Positions 8,067 through 16,647 of a stretch of 16,647 nt of DNA are shown here, one piece after another. The stretch is from Reyranella sp. (GTDB lineage: Bacteria > Pseudomonadota > Alphaproteobacteria > Reyranellales > Reyranellaceae). The notes beneath the pieces are model-generated. The model had not been told where the DNA came from, did no database searches, and saw only the letters and a program-made list of their open reading frames with translations. How positions within the stretch are numbered: the first letter of the stretch is position 1; each line of letters starts with the position of its first letter. Position numbers and translations under genes: made by a program. The stretch lies in the NCBI GenBank assembly GCA_016780605.1, contig JADHLS010000025.1, positions 1 through 16,647 of the forward strand, in the 5' to 3' direction.

Positions 8067-8975
8067 ATGCGACTCTCTACGATGAGTGCGCTCGCGGTGC
8101 TGATCGCAAGCACCGCCTGGGCGCATGGCGACCACGACACCGGCACGCCGCAAGGCGCCGAAGAACAGCGGCACACTTGGTGGCTCGATCTGGTGCCGCG
8201 CGCGGCGGCCGCCCAGCAAATGGAAATCGACGAGCGGCAGGGCGTGCGTTACGTGCGCGCCGACGGCTTGCCCAATCACGCGACCGGCGCGTTCCCCAAC
8301 CGCTCCAATCCCAATCGCATCTCGCTGCAGAACTACTATTTCCGCATGCCGCTGAGGCCGGCAGTGGCCGGCCGTGTGACCTACTATCGTCCGAACCACT
8401 TGTTCGGTGTCGCGGTCAACGGTGTGGTGTTCGACCCCAACACGGCCGAATTCTGGAACGACGACCGGCGTTCGGGCTGGATGATCGAGGCGTTGTCGGG
8501 CGGCCGCCCGCTCGGCATCGACCAGAACAACGCCCACGTACAGCCCGATGGCTCCTATCATTATCACGGCGTGCCGACGGGCCTGATCGACAAGCTCGGC
8601 GGAAAGGGCAGGCTGGTTCTGATTGGCTGGGCCGCCGACGGCTTCGCGATCTACTTCGACGAAGCTGCCCGGTCGAGCTGGCGGCTGAAGTCCCAGCGCG
8701 ATCCCGGCGGTCCCGGCGGGCGGCCCGACGGCACCTACGCCAAGGACTACGAATATGTGCGCGGCCTGGGCGACCTCGATGAATGCAACGGTCGTGAAGG
8801 CGTCACCGCCGAATTTCCACAGGGCACCTACTATTATCTGGTCACTGCGAAATTTCCCTTTGTGCCGCGGTGTTTCATGGGTACTGCCGACGCGAGCTTC
8901 GTGAAGCAGGGCGGGCCACCGCCAGGCGCGCCGTCTGGTGGTCCCGGTGGCCGCAGGCCGCCGCCGCCGCGTTGA
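8067..8975 (+). CDS. secreted YHYH-domain protein
   Basis: The 302-residue product has a Sec-type signal peptide (MRLSTMSALAVLIASTAWA, likely cleaved before HGDHD), so the mature protein starts with a His/Asp-rich, possibly metal-binding end. The signature PDGSYHYHGVP places YHYH at residues 164-167, naming the YHYH family, whose function is unknown to me. Other conserved-looking blocks are NYYFRMPLRP, LGIDQNNAHVQ, IGWAADGFAIYF, LDECNGR and TYYYLVTAKFPFVPRCF. Two cysteines (240 and 269) could form a disulfide after export. Residues ~281-302 are a Gly/Pro-rich tail ending RRPPPPR, likely disordered. The start at ATG 8067 has no good ribosome-binding site; Met6 (ATG 8082) is an alternative that still leaves a signal sequence. 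It is probably the third gene of the hydrolase cassette, 50 bases after its neighbour. Confidence 0.88.
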   Translation: MRLSTMSALAVLIASTAWAHGDHDTGTPQGAEEQRHTWWLDLVPRAAAAQQMEIDERQGVRYVRADGLPNHATGAFPNRSNPNRISLQNYYFRMPLRPAVAGRVTYYRPNHLFGVAVNGVVFDPNTAEFWNDDRRSGWMIEALSGGRPLGIDQNNAHVQPDGSYHYHGVPTGLIDKLGGKGRLVLIGWAADGFAIYFDEAARSSWRLKSQRDPGGPGGRPDGTYAKDYEYVRGLGDLDECNGREGVTAEFPQGTYYYLVTAKFPFVPRCFMGTADASFVKQGGPPPGAPSGGPGGRRPPPPR

Positions 8976-8986
8976 CCTTGGTCGTC

Positions 8987-9015
8987 TTGCCGCTTCCGGC
9001 GAATCGCGCTACCAC
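8987..9015 (+). promoter_or_regulatory. candidate promoter of the mdh-suc operon
   Basis: TTGCCGC (8987-8993), 14 bases, then GCTACCAC (9008-9015) fits the alphaproteobacterial housekeeping pattern known from Caulobacter (TTGaCgS, 10-14 bases, GCTANAWC) with one mismatch in each box. It sits in the 71-base gap between the YHYH gene and mdh and would give a 5' leader of roughly 25 bases. A short GCCG-CTTC-CGGC hairpin (8989-9000) overlaps it. Confidence 0.4.
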
Positions 9016-9028
9016 GCGCCGCCCTTAG

Positions 9029-10009
<981 letters not shown>

Positions 10010-10020
10010 TCGAACTGCAG

Positions 10021-10040
10021 CCAAGGTCCCTAGACCTTGG
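10021..10040 (+). terminator. perfect 8-bp hairpin after mdh
   Basis: CCAAGGTC (10021-10028), loop CCTA, GACCTTGG (10033-10040) forms a perfect stem 11 bases after the mdh stop. No T run follows, so it is not a standard intrinsic terminator. It may stabilise the mdh 3' end, attenuate read-through into sucC, or as a 20-bp near-palindrome bind a dimeric regulator. Confidence 0.5.
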
Positions 10041-10084
10041 TCGAACGTCTTCAAACGATCATCAGTCCAGCGTTGCCAAGGGCC

Positions 10085-10150
10085 GGCGGCACTCATAAAG
10101 TGCCGCTGACCCCTGTCAGTTGCGATTTGCAACTGAATTTGAGCAACAGG
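10085..10150 (+). promoter_or_regulatory. structured leader upstream of sucC, possible SD-sequestering element
   Basis: Two perfect hairpins precede sucC. Hairpin A is GCGGCACT (10086-10093), loop CATAA, AGTGCCGC (10099-10106), extendable by one G-T pair. Hairpin B is TCAGTTGC (10116-10123), loop GATTT, GCAACTGA (10129-10136). CCTG (10112-10115), just before hairpin B, can pair with CAGG (10147-10150), part of the presumed sucC ribosome-binding site ACAGG. That would stack on hairpin B and hide the site. An alternative small hairpin CTGAC/GTCAG (10106-10110 with 10115-10119) competes with the left arm of B. A second GCAAC (10143-10147) could also pair with GTTGC. Mutually exclusive pairings next to a ribosome-binding site suggest cis-regulation; I cannot match it to a named RNA family. 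Confidence 0.45.
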
Positions 10151-10155
10151 TTTTC

Positions 10156-11351
10156 ATGAACATTCACGAGTACCAGGCCAAGGCCCTCCTGGCCAAATTC
10201 GCCGTCCCGCTGCTCAAGGGCGGCGTGGCCTATACCAAGGACGAGGCGATGGACGTGGCCCGCAAGCTGGGCGGGTCGGTTACCGTCGTGAAAGCGCAAA
10301 TCCATGCCGGCGGCAGGGGCAAGGGCCGCTTCAAGGACGATCCCAACGGCAAGGGCGGCGTGCGAGTCTCCAAGTCCGTCGAGGAGGTCGGCCAGAACGC
10401 CCAGGCCATGCTGGGCCATGAGCTGGTGACCAAGCAGACTGGCCCGAACGGCAAGACGGTGAAGCGCCTCTATATCGAGGAAGGCTGCGACATCAAACGC
10501 GAGCTCTACCTCTCCATGCTGGTCGACCGCGCCGTCGGCCGCGTCGCCATCGTCGCCTCGACCGAGGGCGGCATGGATATCGAGACGGTAGCGCACGAGC
10601 ATCCCGAGAAGATCGTGCGCCAGGCGGTCGATCCCGCCGCCGGCTTCCAGGCTTATGAGGGCCGCAAGATCGCCTTCGCGCTCGGCCTCAGCGGCAAGCA
10701 GGTCGGTGAGTTCGTGAAGCTGGTGGGCGGGCTCTACAAGGCCTTCATCGATCTCGACTGCTCGCTGATCGAGATCAACCCGCTGGTCGTCACCGGCGCG
10801 GGCCAGGTCGTCGCGCTCGATGCCAAGATGAACTTCGACGACAACGCGCTCTATCGCCACAAGGAGGTGGAGGACCTGCGCGACGTCGACGAGGAGGACC
10901 CGGCCGAGACCGAGGCCGCCAAGTACGCGCTGAACTACGTCAAGCTCGACGGCCAGATCGGCTGCATGGTGAATGGCGCGGGCCTTGCAATGGCCACCAT
11001 GGACATCATCAAGCTCTATGGCGCCGAGCCCGCAAACTTCCTGGACGTCGGCGGTGGCGCCACCAAGGAACGCGTGACCGCAGCCTTCAAGATCATCCTC
11101 AAGGATCCCAATGTCGAGGGCATCCTGGTCAACATCTTCGGCGGCATCATGCGCTGCGACGTCATCGCCGAAGGCGTGGTGGCCGCGGCGCGCGAGGTCA
11201 ACCTGCACGTGCCGCTGGTTGTGCGCTTGGAGGGCACCAACGTCGAACTGGGCAAGAAGATCCTGCGCGAGTCCGGCCTCAAGATCACCTCGGCCGAGAA
11301 CCTGGCCGACGCCGCCGAGAAGATCGTCACGGCGGTCAAGGAGACGAACTG

Positions 11352-11352
<1 letters not shown>
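10156..11352 (+). CDS. sucC: succinyl-CoA synthetase (ADP/GDP-forming), beta subunit
   Basis: Beta subunit of succinate-CoA ligase, which converts succinyl-CoA to succinate with nucleoside triphosphate formation in the TCA cycle. The ATG at 10156 gives 398 residues beginning [15 protein letters not shown], the canonical start; a TTG at 10120 lies inside the hairpin leader and is rejected. ATP-grasp motifs: [17 protein letters not shown] (residues 44-60) and EINPLVV with metal-binding Asn208, plus [11 protein letters not shown] with Asp222. The C-terminal CoA-ligase domain shows [30 protein letters not shown] and [16 protein letters not shown], five bases upstream, is the probable ribosome-binding site. 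Its stop overlaps the sucD start by one base (TGATG), consistent with coupled 1:1 synthesis. Confidence 0.97.
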
Positions 11353-12227
<875 letters not shown>

Positions 12228-12246
12228 CCCATATCCACCTGCTATT

Positions 12247-12270
12247 CCTCTCCCCCGCTAAGGGGAGAGG
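12247..12270. repeat. perfect 9-bp palindromic element between sucD and sucA
   Basis: CCTCTCCCC (12247-12255), six-base loop, GGGGAGAGG (12262-12270) forms a perfect GC-rich stem. No T run follows, so it is not a typical terminator. Similar CTCTCCCC/GGGGAGAG palindromes recur between genes in many alphaproteobacterial genomes in my general recollection, so it may be a dispersed REP-like element. Only one copy is in this window. The sucA ribosome-binding site lies 20 bases downstream and stays free. Confidence 0.6.
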
Positions 12271-12303
12271 AGCAAAAGGACAGGGCCAAAGGAGACAAGG
12301 CCA

Positions 12304-15213
12304 ATGAGAGCAGAGCAGACATCATTCCTGTTCGGCGCCAATGCCCCGTTCATCGAGGAGCTGTACGCGCGCTATCTGAGCGATCCCGGCGCCGTCGACG
12401 ATGAATGGCGCACCTTCTTCGAGGCGCTGGCCGAGCAGAAAGGCGATGTCCTGGCCGAGGTCCGTGGCGCCTCCTGGGCGCCCAACGGCGCGCGGGTAAT
12501 CGGCGCCGTCGACCCGGACACGCTGCCCTCGCCCGCCAACCGCAACGTCAAGGGCAATGGCAAGGCCAATGGCGCCGCCGTTCCCGCCGTGCTGGCGGGT
12601 AAGACCGAAGCGGAGATCCGGGCCGCGGCGCACGACACCTCGCGCGCCTTCCTGCTGATCCGCTCCTACCGCATCCGCGGCCATCTCGAGGCCGATCTCG
12701 ATCCGCTCGGCCTGATCAAGCGCGAGCTGCATCGCGAGCTCGACCCCGCGACCTACGGCTTCGGCGAGAACGACTGGGACCGCCCCATCCTGATCTTCGG
12801 CTCGCTGGGCTTGGGCGAGTCCGCGACCCTGCGTCAGATCTGGGACCGCCTGCGCCGCACCTACTGCGGCAAGATCGGCGTCGAATACATGCACATCTCC
12901 GATCCCGACCAGAAGGCGTGGATCCAGGAGCGCATCGAGCACGTCGAGAACCACACTGAGTTCACCCTCGAGGGCCGCCGCACCATCCTGGAGCGCGTCG
13001 TGGAGGCCGAGGGGCTGGAGCGCTATCTCGGCGTGAAGTTCGTTGGCACCAAGCGCTTCGGCCTGGATGGCGGCGAGTCGCTGATCCCGGGCATCGAGCA
13101 GATCCTGAAGCGCGGCGGCCAGCTCGGCATACGCGACGTGGTGATCGGCATGCCCCATCGCGGTCGCCTCAACACCCTCGTGCACGTCCTGCACAAGAGC
13201 TACACAGCGCTGTTCTCTGAGTTTCAGGGCCGCTCCTCGCAGCCCGAGGAAATGCGCGGCTCGGGCGACGTGAAGTACCATCTCGGCGCCTCGGCCGACC
13301 GCGAGTTCGACGGCAACACCATCCATGTCTCGCTGTCGCCCAACCCCTCGCACCTCGAGGCCGTGAACCCGGTGGTGCTGGGCAAGGCGCGCGCCAAGCA
13401 GGACCAGCGGAACGACGTCGACCGCAGCCAGGTCATGGCGATCCTGATGCATGGCGACGCGGCCTTCGCCGGCCAGGGCCTGGTCGCCGAAAGCCTCGAT
13501 CTCTCCGATCTCGGCGGCTACCGCATCGGCGGCACCATCCACTTCGTGGTCAACAACCAGATCGGCTTCACGACGCTACCGACCTACTCGCGCTCGGGAC
13601 CGTACTGCACGGAGATCGCCAAGATCGTGCAGGCGCCGATCCTGCACGTGAACGGCGACGATCCCGAGGCCGTCGTCCACGTCTCGCGCATCGCCACGGA
13701 GTACCGTCAGCACTTCAAGCGCGACATCGTCATCGACATGTTCTGCTATCGCCGGCACGGCCACAACGAGTCGGACGAGCCGATGTTCACCCAGCCGCTG
13801 ATGTACAAGGAGATCGGCGCGCACAAGACGGTGAAGGAAGTCTATGCCGCGCGCCTCGAGGCCGAGGGCGTGGTGACGGCGGCCGATGTCGCCGCCCTGG
13901 ATGCGGCCCTGCGCGAAAAGCTCGACAAGGCGCTGGAGGCGGCCGCCCAGTACAAGCCCAACAAGGCCGACTGGCTGGAAGGCCGCTGGGCCGGTCTCAC
14001 CGTCGCGCCGGGCGAGGAGGATCGCAAGGGAACGACGGCCGTCGAGACCGAGCAGCTGCTCGCCGTCGGCCGGGCGATTTCCGAGGCGCCCAAGCAGTTC
14101 GATCTCAACCGCAAGCTCGTCCGCCAGTTGGCCGAGAAGCGCAAGACCATCGAGACCGGCAAGGACATCGATTGGGCCACCGGCGAGGCCCTGGCCTGGG
14201 GCACGCTGCTGGCCGAAGGCACGCCGGTGCGTCTCAGCGGCCAGGATTCCGGCCGCGGCACCTTCTCGCAGCGCCACTCGGTGCTGGTCGACCAGGCCAA
14301 CGAGAACAAGTACGTGCCGCTCAATCATGTGGCCGAGCAGCAGGCGCGCTTCGAGGTGATCGACAGCCCGCTGAACGAGGCGGGTGTGCTGGGCTTCGAG
14401 TACGGTTACTCGTCGGCCGAGCCCAACGCGCTGGTCATGTGGGAAGCCCAGTTCGGCGACTTCGCCAATGGCGCGCAGGTCATCATCGACCAGTTCATCT
14501 GCTCGGGTGAGAGCAAATGGCTGCGCATGAACGGCCTCGTCATGCTCCTGCCGCACGGCTACGAGGGCCAGGGACCCGAGCACAGCTCGGCGCGTCTCGA
14601 GCGCTACCTGCAGCTCTCGGCCGAGGACAACTGGCAGGTCGTCGTGCCGACGACGCCCGCCAACTATTTCCATGCCCTGCGCCGCCAGATGCGCCGCTCG
14701 TTCCGCAAGCCGCTGGTGGTGATGACACCCAAGTCGTTGCTGCGCCACAAGGACTGCGTCTCGACCCTGGCCGATTTCGGCCCGGGCTCCTCGTTCCGGC
14801 GCATCCTGCCTGAGACCGACCAGCTCACCGACGCCGCCAAGGTCCGCCGTGTCGTGCTGTGCTCGGGGAAGGTCTACTTCGATCTCGTGGCCGAGCGCCG
14901 CAAGCGCAAGATCGACGACATCGCCGTCATCCGCGTCGAGCAGCTCTACCCGTTTCCGTTCAGCAGCCTTGGCATCGAGCTGGCGAAGTATCCGGGCGCC
15001 GAGGTCGTGTGGTGCCAGGAGGAGCCCGAGAACATGGGCGCCTGGCATTTCGTCGACCGCCGCATCGAGCGCGCGCTTGCCGGCCTGAACCTCAAGGCAA
15101 CACGAGCTGCCTACATCGGCCGGCCGGAATCGGCATCGCCAGCGACGGGTTCGGCGCGCACGCACGTCAAGGAACAGGCTGACCTCGTCGATCGCGCCCT
15201 GACGATCGGTTGA
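12304..15213 (+). CDS. sucA: 2-oxoglutarate dehydrogenase E1 component
   Basis: Thiamine-diphosphate-dependent E1 of the 2-oxoglutarate dehydrogenase complex; it decarboxylates 2-oxoglutarate and passes the succinyl group to SucB lipoate. The 969 residues are slightly longer than E. coli's ~930. The N-terminal E2-binding segment [20 protein letters not shown] comes first. A linker with an Asn/Gly/Lys/Ala-rich stretch (about 79-97) follows. Next are [10 protein letters not shown] with His285, [22 protein letters not shown], the TPP/Mg motif GDAAFAGQG (384-392) through [10 protein letters not shown] (Asn418), and [11 protein letters not shown]. The transketolase-like domain has [28 protein letters not shown] and [20 protein letters not shown] at 12291-12294 gives a good ribosome-binding site nine bases before ATG. 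sucB starts 20 bases after the stop. Confidence 0.97.
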   Translation: MRAEQTSFLFGANAPFIEELYARYLSDPGAVDDEWRTFFEALAEQKGDVLAEVRGASWAPNGARVIGAVDPDTLPSPANRNVKGNGKANGAAVPAVLAGKTEAEIRAAAHDTSRAFLLIRSYRIRGHLEADLDPLGLIKRELHRELDPATYGFGENDWDRPILIFGSLGLGESATLRQIWDRLRRTYCGKIGVEYMHISDPDQKAWIQERIEHVENHTEFTLEGRRTILERVVEAEGLERYLGVKFVGTKRFGLDGGESLIPGIEQILKRGGQLGIRDVVIGMPHRGRLNTLVHVLHKSYTALFSEFQGRSSQPEEMRGSGDVKYHLGASADREFDGNTIHVSLSPNPSHLEAVNPVVLGKARAKQDQRNDVDRSQVMAILMHGDAAFAGQGLVAESLDLSDLGGYRIGGTIHFVVNNQIGFTTLPTYSRSGPYCTEIAKIVQAPILHVNGDDPEAVVHVSRIATEYRQHFKRDIVIDMFCYRRHGHNESDEPMFTQPLMYKEIGAHKTVKEVYAARLEAEGVVTAADVAALDAALREKLDKALEAAAQYKPNKADWLEGRWAGLTVAPGEEDRKGTTAVETEQLLAVGRAISEAPKQFDLNRKLVRQLAEKRKTIETGKDIDWATGEALAWGTLLAEGTPVRLSGQDSGRGTFSQRHSVLVDQANENKYVPLNHVAEQQARFEVIDSPLNEAGVLGFEYGYSSAEPNALVMWEAQFGDFANGAQVIIDQFICSGESKWLRMNGLVMLLPHGYEGQGPEHSSARLERYLQLSAEDNWQVVVPTTPANYFHALRRQMRRSFRKPLVVMTPKSLLRHKDCVSTLADFGPGSSFRRILPETDQLTDAAKVRRVVLCSGKVYFDLVAERRKRKIDDIAVIRVEQLYPFPFSSLGIELAKYPGAEVVWCQEEPENMGAWHFVDRRIERALAGLNLKATRAAYIGRPESASPATGSARTHVKEQADLVDRALTIG

Positions 15214-15233
15214 GCGCCCAGGAGGAAGTGGTC

Positions 15234-16487
15234 ATGGCTGTCGAGATCAAGGTGCCGGCGCTCGGCGAATCGGTCACCGAAGCGACCGTTGCCAAGTGGC
15301 TGGTAAAGGCGGGCGACGCCGTCGCCATCGATCAGCCGCTGTGCGAGCTCGAGACCGACAAGGTCACCGTCGAAGTCAATGCGACGGTGGCCGGCAGCAT
15401 CGTCGAACTGGCCGTTGCCGAAGGCGCCACGGTGCAGGTCGGCGGCGTGCTGTGTCACATCGAGGCCGGCGCGGCTGGTGCCGCGGCGGCCAAGCCCGCT
15501 CCGGCGCCGGCTGCCGCTCCGGCGGCGGTGCCGAAGCCCGCGCCGGCACCCGTTGCCGCGCCGGCGCCCGCAGCGATCCCTGCTGCCGCCAACGTCAATA
15601 TCGCGGCCTCCGGTCCCGCCACGCGCAAGCTGGTCGAGGAAACCGGCGTGCCGCCCTCCGCGATCCAGCCCACGGGCAAGGACGGCCGCGCCACCAAGGC
15701 CGACGTGATGGCCGCGCTATCGTCGATCCCGGCGCAGAGCACGCCGGCGGCCAAGCCGGCCGTGCCGGCGGGGCCGCGCCCGCGTGCCGACCGCGAGGAG
15801 CGCGTGCGCATGACGCGCTTGCGGCGCACCATCGCCAATCGCCTCAAGGAAGCGCAGAACACGGCGGCCATGCTCACCACCTTCAACGAGGTGGACATGA
15901 CCAACGTGATGGCGCTGCGCGAGCGGCTGAAGGACGACTTCGAGAAGAAGCACGGCGCGCGGCTGGGCTTCATGTCGTTCTTCGTCAAGGCCTGCATCGC
16001 CGGGCTGAAGGAGCTGCCCGCGGTCAATGCCGAGATCGAGGGCGACGACCTCGTCTACAAGAACTACTACGACATAGGCGTCGCCGTCGGCACGCCGCAG
16101 GGCCTGGTGGTCCCGGTGGTCCGAGATGCCGACCAGAAGTCGTTCGGCGACATCGAGAAGACGATCGGCGAGCTCGGCCGCAAGGCGCGCGACGGCAAGC
16201 TCAGCATCGCCGACCTGACCGGCGGTACCTTCACCATCTCCAACGGCGGCGTTTACGGTTCGCTGATGTCGACGCCGATCCTCAACCCGCCGCAGTCGGC
16301 CATCCTCGGCATGCACAAGATTCAGCAGCGCCCCATGGTGGTCGGCGGCGAGGTCAAGGTGCGGCCGATGATGTACCTCGCCGTGTCATACGATCATCGC
16401 ATCATCGATGGCCGCGAGGCCGTCCTGTTCCTGGTGCGGGTGAAGGAATGCATCGAGGATCCCGAGCGGCTCTTGTTGGGCGTGTGA
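15234..16487 (+). CDS. sucB: 2-oxoglutarate dehydrogenase E2 (dihydrolipoyl succinyltransferase)
   Basis: Core of the 2-oxoglutarate dehydrogenase complex; transfers succinyl from its lipoyl arm to CoA. ATG 15234 is chosen because a near-perfect AGGAGG (15220-15225) lies eight bases upstream; an in-frame TTG overlapping the sucA stop would place that site inside the gene. The 417 residues hold a single lipoyl domain (1 to ~77) with lipoylated Lys43 in [10 protein letters not shown] long Ala/Pro-rich swinging linker (~78-122) follows, then the peripheral subunit-binding domain ([31 protein letters not shown]). The catalytic domain begins at [19 protein letters not shown], with [17 protein letters not shown] and the active site [11 protein letters not shown] (His388, Asp392). 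Length and order are standard for alphaproteobacterial SucB. Confidence 0.97.
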   Translation: MAVEIKVPALGESVTEATVAKWLVKAGDAVAIDQPLCELETDKVTVEVNATVAGSIVELAVAEGATVQVGGVLCHIEAGAAGAAAAKPAPAPAAAPAAVPKPAPAPVAAPAPAAIPAAANVNIAASGPATRKLVEETGVPPSAIQPTGKDGRATKADVMAALSSIPAQSTPAAKPAVPAGPRPRADREERVRMTRLRRTIANRLKEAQNTAAMLTTFNEVDMTNVMALRERLKDDFEKKHGARLGFMSFFVKACIAGLKELPAVNAEIEGDDLVYKNYYDIGVAVGTPQGLVVPVVRDADQKSFGDIEKTIGELGRKARDGKLSIADLTGGTFTISNGGVYGSLMSTPILNPPQSAILGMHKIQQRPMVVGGEVKVRPMMYLAVSYDHRIIDGREAVLFLVRVKECIEDPERLLLGV

Positions 16488-16515
16488 GGGACGTACACAT
16501 GTCACTACGCCAAGA

Positions 16516-16586
16516 CTGTCATCCCGAGCGTAGCGAGGGACCTTTGAGGAACCAGGAAAGGTCCCTCGCTACGCTCGGGATGACAG
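16516..16586. repeat. perfect 30-bp inverted repeat between sucB and lpd
   Basis: Bases 16516-16545 are the exact reverse complement of 16557-16586, around an 11-base centre (GAGGAACCAGG). The arms begin CTGTCATCCCGAGCGTAGCG and end in GGACCTTT. The transcript would form a very stable 30-bp hairpin 27 bases before the lpd start. The arm resembles TCATCCCGAGCG...CGAGGGA intergenic repeats that I recall from many soil bacteria, so it is probably a mobile or dispersed palindromic element, not a dedicated terminator; no T run follows. No transposase and no obvious target-site duplication were seen. Confidence 0.85.
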
Positions 16587-16613
16587 CAGCACTCCGGCAG
16601 GCGGTGTAGCGTC

Positions 16614-16647
16614 ATGGCAAACGAAACCTTCGATCTCGTCGTAATCG
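16614..16647 (+). CDS. lpdA: dihydrolipoyl dehydrogenase, first 11 codons (3' end outside window)
   Basis: The ATG opens MANETFDLVVI, which matches the usual N-terminus of dihydrolipoamide dehydrogenase (a few residues, then FDLVVIG leading to the FAD-binding GxGxxG). The window ends before the dinucleotide-binding glycines. Position after sucB is the standard place for the E3 gene of the 2-oxoglutarate dehydrogenase complex in alphaproteobacteria. AGGCGG (16599-16604) is a moderate ribosome-binding site nine bases upstream. The large inverted repeat lies just before it and may separate its expression from sucAB. The call rests on 11 residues plus context. Confidence 0.75.
   Translation, partial: MANETFDLVVI

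Noticed and set aside
10037..10099. A separate promoter directly upstream of sucC
   Set aside because: Pairs such as TTGCCA (10074) with CATAAA (10094) have a spacing of only 14 bases, and TTGGTC (10037) has no -10 partner at 16-18 bases.
10120..10155. Upstream TTG start that would extend SucC by 12 residues
   Set aside because: It lies inside the hairpin leader, and the canonical MNIHEYQAK terminus begins at ATG 10156.
13576..15165. Long minus-strand open frame of 529 codons opposite sucA
   Set aside because: Composition and lack of motifs mark it as a shadow of sucA. The same reasoning removes the other large antisense frames at 4981-6171, 8834-10132, 10093-11208, 11016-12146 and 12322-13542.
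15210..15233. TTG start for sucB overlapping the sucA stop
   Set aside because: It would place the near-perfect AGGAGG inside the coding region and add eight atypical residues before the normal [13 protein letters not shown] start.
15296..16609. Plus-strand 437-codon frame overlapping sucB and running through the inverted repeat
   Set aside because: Arg/Gly-rich frame-shifted reading of sucB with no recognisable domain; sucB in the other frame is complete.

Overview
This GC-rich window looks like chromosomal DNA of an alphaproteobacterium, probably a Rhodospirillales- or Hyphomicrobiales-type soil or environmental organism; that placement is inferred from gene order and protein style. Two conserved alphaproteobacterial neighbourhoods are present: smc/dapE/truA/fmt on the left, and mdh-sucC-sucD-sucA-sucB-lpd next to zapE on the right.

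Left block (1-4946). The C-terminal part of SMC runs in from outside the window. It is followed by dapE (lysine/peptidoglycan precursor synthesis) and an unrecognised five-helix membrane protein. Facing them is the minus-strand pair fmt-truA. The membrane protein and truA converge and overlap by 51 bases. The peptide deformylase gene often paired with fmt is not here.

Middle block (4999-8975). zapE (AFG1-like ATPase) is followed by a three-gene cassette: a Tat-exported dienelactone-hydrolase-family protein, an epoxide-hydrolase-like alpha/beta hydrolase and a secreted YHYH-domain protein. The cassette separates zapE from mdh, which commonly sit close together in alphaproteobacteria.

Right block (9047-16647). 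This is a TCA-cycle operon: mdh, sucC, sucD, sucA, sucB and the first codons of lpd. Together the products convert 2-oxoglutarate to succinyl-CoA (SucA/SucB/Lpd), succinyl-CoA to succinate (SucCD), and malate to oxaloacetate (Mdh). The boundaries between these modules all carry RNA-hairpin-forming DNA. Three perfect 8-bp hairpins lie between mdh and sucC, and one may occlude the sucC ribosome-binding site. A 9-bp hairpin lies between sucD and sucA, and a perfect 30-bp inverted repeat between sucB and lpd. By contrast, the subunits of one complex (sucC/sucD and sucA/sucB) are tightly joined.

No tRNA, rRNA, CRISPR array, transposase or phage gene was seen. No gene-free stretch exceeds about 150 bases. 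The coding content is mostly ordinary housekeeping; the most unusual signals are the structured intergenic regions of the TCA operon and the hydrolase/YHYH cassette.
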